Assembly (NCBI RefSeq): GCF_030936135.1
Contig: NC_082610.1
Span: 17,184,428 to 17,248,427, forward strand
Length of the DNA: 64,000 nt
Source of the DNA: Gavia stellata
Taxonomy: Eukaryota; Chordata; Aves; Gaviiformes; Gaviidae
Direction of reading: 5' to 3'
The translations under genes were made by a program, and so were the position numbers. This document shows positions 61,578-64,000 of this stretch, piece after piece. Numbering within the stretch: the first letter of the stretch is position 1; every line of letters begins with the position of its first letter. The notes under the pieces were generated by a model. That model had not been told where the DNA came from and made no database searches. It saw only the letters and a list, made by a program, of their open reading frames with translations.

Positions 61578-62108
61578 AAAATACTTGCTTCTAGTGATTT
61601 TTAAATTTGCCTTTTCTAGTGTAGGGCTGACTTAGGACCACCACCTGTTGAAATAAAGCAGCAGTAGTACCGAAAAGAAAATATATCCCATAATGTCATA
61701 TTTTTCCCATATGCTGCAATCCACTGATTTGCTTCTGTAAAGGGAGAAATCTCTCCTGATTGACACTTCAGTTCTCTAATCAGCAGTGTACAGTTGTTAG
61801 TGTGTGCTCTGCATCCCTCCGGTATGTGGGCTCCCATCCGGAGCGAGCAGCAATTCTGCGTGAGGATGGGTAAGTGGAGCTCTGTGGCAGATTTTGCAAA
61901 GTGCGATTTGGAGGGGAGAATTTTGATGTAAAATATCTCACTGTTTCCGTGATAAAAACCCTGCTATTCAGGAAATCAATGTCTTATACTCTCCTGGGCT
62001 GCACACCCTATATTGAGTCCTAGGGGGTGTTTTTACCTCATCTAAAAGGCCTTAAGTAATCTGGCTTTGTAAATCAAATTGAAGCAAGTAATGAACTGTG
62101 TGTTGCAG

Positions 62109-62328
62109 TTTGAATGAATCAGCCCTGGAGAATCACCACCATTTGGAAAATGATGCTTTTTCGGACAAGTCTGAGAGAGACAACGTAGAAGAGTCAGAGA
62201 ATGAAATGCATGAGAACAGCCGGAAGACAAATGAAAGCGAGAGTGATCAGTCAGAAATCCATGGAGAGGTCTCTCCGGGAAGGAAGGGGACAACTTATAT
62301 TGAACAGATCTATGAGGAATTCGGGGAG
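62109..62328 (+). CDS. OSBPL5: OSBPL5 coding exon 8, acidic/serine-rich linker before the ORD (residues 285-358)
   Basis: The acceptor is TGTGTGTTGCAG at 62108 and the donor is GAG|GTAAAA at 62329. The exon is 220 nt: one base completes His285, then 73 codons, ending in phase 0. The sequence runs LNESALENHHHLENDAFSDK, an Asp/Glu/Ser/Asn-rich stretch (SERDNVEESENE, NESESDQSEIHGE), and GTTYIEQIYEEFGE. Human ORP5 has SLENDAFSDKSEREN and TTYVEQVQEELGE at the same places, so the assignment is secure. Several Ser residues with acidic neighbours could be casein-kinase-type sites (inference). The HHHLEN hexapeptide is missing from human ORP5 but the length is matched in ORP8. The ORD itself starts in later exons outside the window. 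Confidence 0.96.
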
Positions 62329-63999
62329 GTAAAAGAAAAAAAAATATTTTAATCACTGCCTGTTTCTGTTAAAATGTCTCTGTTCATGGTATTTGTCATT
62401 CAGTCTTTTAGATATATGGCAGTTAAGAACCAGCTTTGTGCGTTCCAGTGTTTTACAGATAAAGCAATGCACAGCTTTCTGCTAAATTATGTTGAATTAT
62501 CATGTGCTCTAATAATTATGCATTATGAACAGCAGCTCCGCTACTGTGCTTTGGCATGTTTCCAGCATCAGCGATTGCTTTAACCAGTTATTGCATTAAA
62601 GAGCTGCATAGCATTGGCACAGCGCTTTGTGGAGCCAGCGGGAGGGGGAATTATTATTCTGGGCATGTGTCCTGGCCAATTAGGATGCTCAGTCCTTGCG
62701 TGATACAAAATATGATACTTCCCTTTTTTCATTATGCATGGAACATCCTTTTTGCATGTCCTAATGGAGCATTTGAGCCACTTGATTCCTAAATGACAGT
62801 TTCTTGTAGGAAAGCCATTTCTCATGTCATTTAACAGCAGGAGGGTGCGTTTCTGTTCCATAGAAGAGCCTTTGTTAGCTGGATGTCACTGTGACACTTC
62901 TGAGGAAGGCAGCGGTAGAGAGCTGGGGGAGCCGAGTGTGTTGGCTATTGCTTCGAACAAGGAAGCTGAAGTCTTGTTGGTGCTTCAAAGAAAACCACTT
63001 TGCTAGAAAGCTGTTTCTTTCTTGCATGTATCTGCTGCCATTTCAGATGTCAGGTGTGAGGTGCAAATCCCTGCTGTAGAAATTGTGCTTGCAAACGGAA
63101 CTGTCGTCTACAGAGACCAAAAAAAAATACAACTCCCCTTTTGTGCATCTCTCCCCTCAAATCCACACCAGACACACAGCAAATGGTAACTGGGTCCAAA
63201 CGGGGGATTTTGAATATAGCTGAGCAACTAAGCAACAGCAAAATGAAGGCAAACTTAATTTCTATCAGCTGCTTATTCTGAAATGACCTTTTGCCACGTG
63301 ACAAACTTGTCCTAGAAGTCTTGGTAGGGCAGGCTGATACTTTGGTGTTTGAATGAGCCTTACAGGCAGCGCTGATGTGTTTATGTGGGTGTGTGAGAGT
63401 GAGAGATCTCTGCGGTTTTACATCAAAATAAAAAAAAATTGCAGTACAAACCAAATGGAAAGCACTAAATTTCTGCTGTAGAGTGACACTTTGCGTAGCG
63501 TAAAACAAGGCTAACCATAGTGTGGCTGCTCAGGCAGAGGACACATCCAGTGGACTTTCAAAAAATTGCCATGTAGCCTTGACCATTAGGTGTTTTATTA
63601 CATTCCTGTTATTGGCCAAGAGATGGGGCTGTCGTCACCTGGGACACACAGATAGGTCTGGTTGTTGAGTCTTATCCTGCTGGTGACAGTAACATAAGGA
63701 AAAGTAGGTTGTATGCAATGACGTAGTTTGCTATCAGCAATGGGCGGAGATGTATCAAGGTAAACACATGCCAACTAACAACATTAACTGTCATCTTAAA
63801 CTGAAACTGCTGCCCCTCAGTCTGTGTGTACAGTTCAGATTTGGCAGGACAAAGGTCACAGATGCAAACTATCACTGTTAAATTTTCAGCTTGGCTTTGA
63901 AAGCTCATTTGAAAGGTGTGCACGTATGTATGTGCATCTGTATGTGTTTGAAAGGCACGTGCTTGTGCATCTGACGTTCCAGCTTTGCCTTGTTTGCAG
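62329..63999 (+). other. OSBPL5: OSBPL5 intron 8 (probably 1671 nt)
   Basis: The GTAAAA donor is followed by a purine-rich start. The intron contains possible conserved non-coding sequence at about 62620-62800 and an imperfect tandem duplication just before the presumed acceptor (63908-63973). Confidence 0.6.
63908..63973. repeat. Imperfect tandem duplication next to the exon 9 acceptor
   Basis: TTTGAAAGG...TGTGCATCTG occurs at 63908-63940 (33 nt) and again at 63947-63973 (27 nt). The copies share their ends and differ by a short deletion in the middle. Confidence 0.6.
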
Positions 64000-64000
64000 T
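63975..64000 (+). other. OSBPL5: Probable 3' splice site of OSBPL5 coding exon 9 at the window edge
   Basis: A pyrimidine-rich run (TTCCAGCTTTGCCTTGTTTGCAG) ends in AG at 63998-63999, leaving one base (T) that may be the first base of the next exon. Exon 8 ends in phase 0, and in human ORP5 the next residues after the ELGE segment are LGEASQVE. A first base T is compatible with a Leu (TTG) codon. The position, about 1.7 kb after exon 8, is plausible. It cannot be confirmed without the following sequence. Confidence 0.5.

Larger units (their letters stand above)
56928..62108 (+). other. OSBPL5: OSBPL5 intron 7 (5181 nt)
   Basis: The intron contains a G10 run (59863-59872), a perfect 10-bp hairpin (60180-60206), mixed TA/CA/CATA microsatellite sequence (60510-60558), a TG run (61559-61577) and a possible archosaur-type repeat fragment at 59537-59590. 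No gene was seen. Confidence 0.88.
23163..64000 (+). other. OSBPL5: OSBPL5 gene, 5' portion (partial; continues past right edge)
   Basis: This is the gene span seen in the window, from the acceptor of the first coding exon to the window end. Eight exons (23163-23319, 29469-29542, 39698-39778, 40442-40543, 42118-42321, 48245-48329, 56756-56927, 62109-62328) splice in frame into 1074 coding nt, or 358 codons, with no internal stop. The family is known to sit at ER-plasma membrane contacts (and ER-mitochondria contacts), anchored in the ER by a C-terminal transmembrane segment. It exchanges phosphatidylserine for PI4P through its ORD, while the PH domain plus basic flank binds plasma-membrane phosphoinositides. 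Only the N-terminal part and PH domain are here. The paralogue OSBPL8 was considered, but the start (MKEENFLRRRFSLCP) and the LCNGSDKECVSPTA segment match ORP5, not ORP8. Leader exon(s) and promoter are not identified. Confidence 0.96.

Noticed and set aside
23163..62328. Assignment of the gene to the paralogue OSBPL8
   Set aside because: The N-terminus and the LCNGSDKECVSPTA and LENDAFSDKSE segments match ORP5; only a few single residues are ORP8-like.
1..64000. CRISPR arrays, bacterial operons, tRNA or rRNA genes
   Set aside because: No regularly spaced repeats, no A/B-box tRNA fold and no rRNA signature seen; the spliced vertebrate gene makes prokaryotic features irrelevant.

Overview
This window is vertebrate nuclear DNA, most likely from a bird. 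It holds the 5' part of one recognisable protein-coding gene on the + strand: OSBPL5, which encodes oxysterol-binding protein-related protein 5 (ORP5). Eight coding exons join in frame between 23163 and 62328, each with AG/GT splice sites. They encode the first 358 residues: the N-terminal segment, a polybasic stretch, the whole PH domain and an acidic/serine-rich linker. The sterol/lipid-transfer domain (ORD) and the C-terminal membrane anchor lie beyond the right edge. A strong 3' splice site sits on the last bases of the window.

The avian assignment is an inference. The protein is clearly tetrapod ORP5 but differs from human at many linker positions. The introns are moderately long and AT-rich, and they lack mammalian Alu/B1/L1 sequence. 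Recognisable repeats are scarce: a few decayed MIR/L2-type or archosaur-type fragments, weak CR1-like scraps and short microsatellites. A non-avian reptile is not excluded.

Layout: 1-23162 is non-coding, being intergenic DNA and/or the first intron(s) of OSBPL5. It contains a modest CpG-enriched G-rich block followed by a long pyrimidine tract (6361-6868), an ancient fold-back repeat (about 7495-7650), a tandem AP-1-type site (7891-7908), several perfect inverted repeats and some stretches that look like conserved non-coding sequence. Coding exon 1 (23163-23319) opens at an acceptor, so at least one non-coding leader exon lies upstream. Introns 1-7 are about 6.1, 10.2, 0.66, 1.6, 5.9, 8.4 and 5.2 kb. 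The 204-nt exon carrying the front half of the PH domain is phase-symmetrical, so skipping it would give an ORP5B-like form.

I found no second protein-coding gene, rRNA, tRNA, CRISPR array or intact mobile element. The other open reading frames are short, unconnected to splice signals and unlike any family I know. I see no convincing evidence of a novel multi-gene system. The most useful observations concern the OSBPL5 leader and start codon, the skippable PH exon, a coding A10 tract, and ancestral ORP8-like residues retained in this ORP5.
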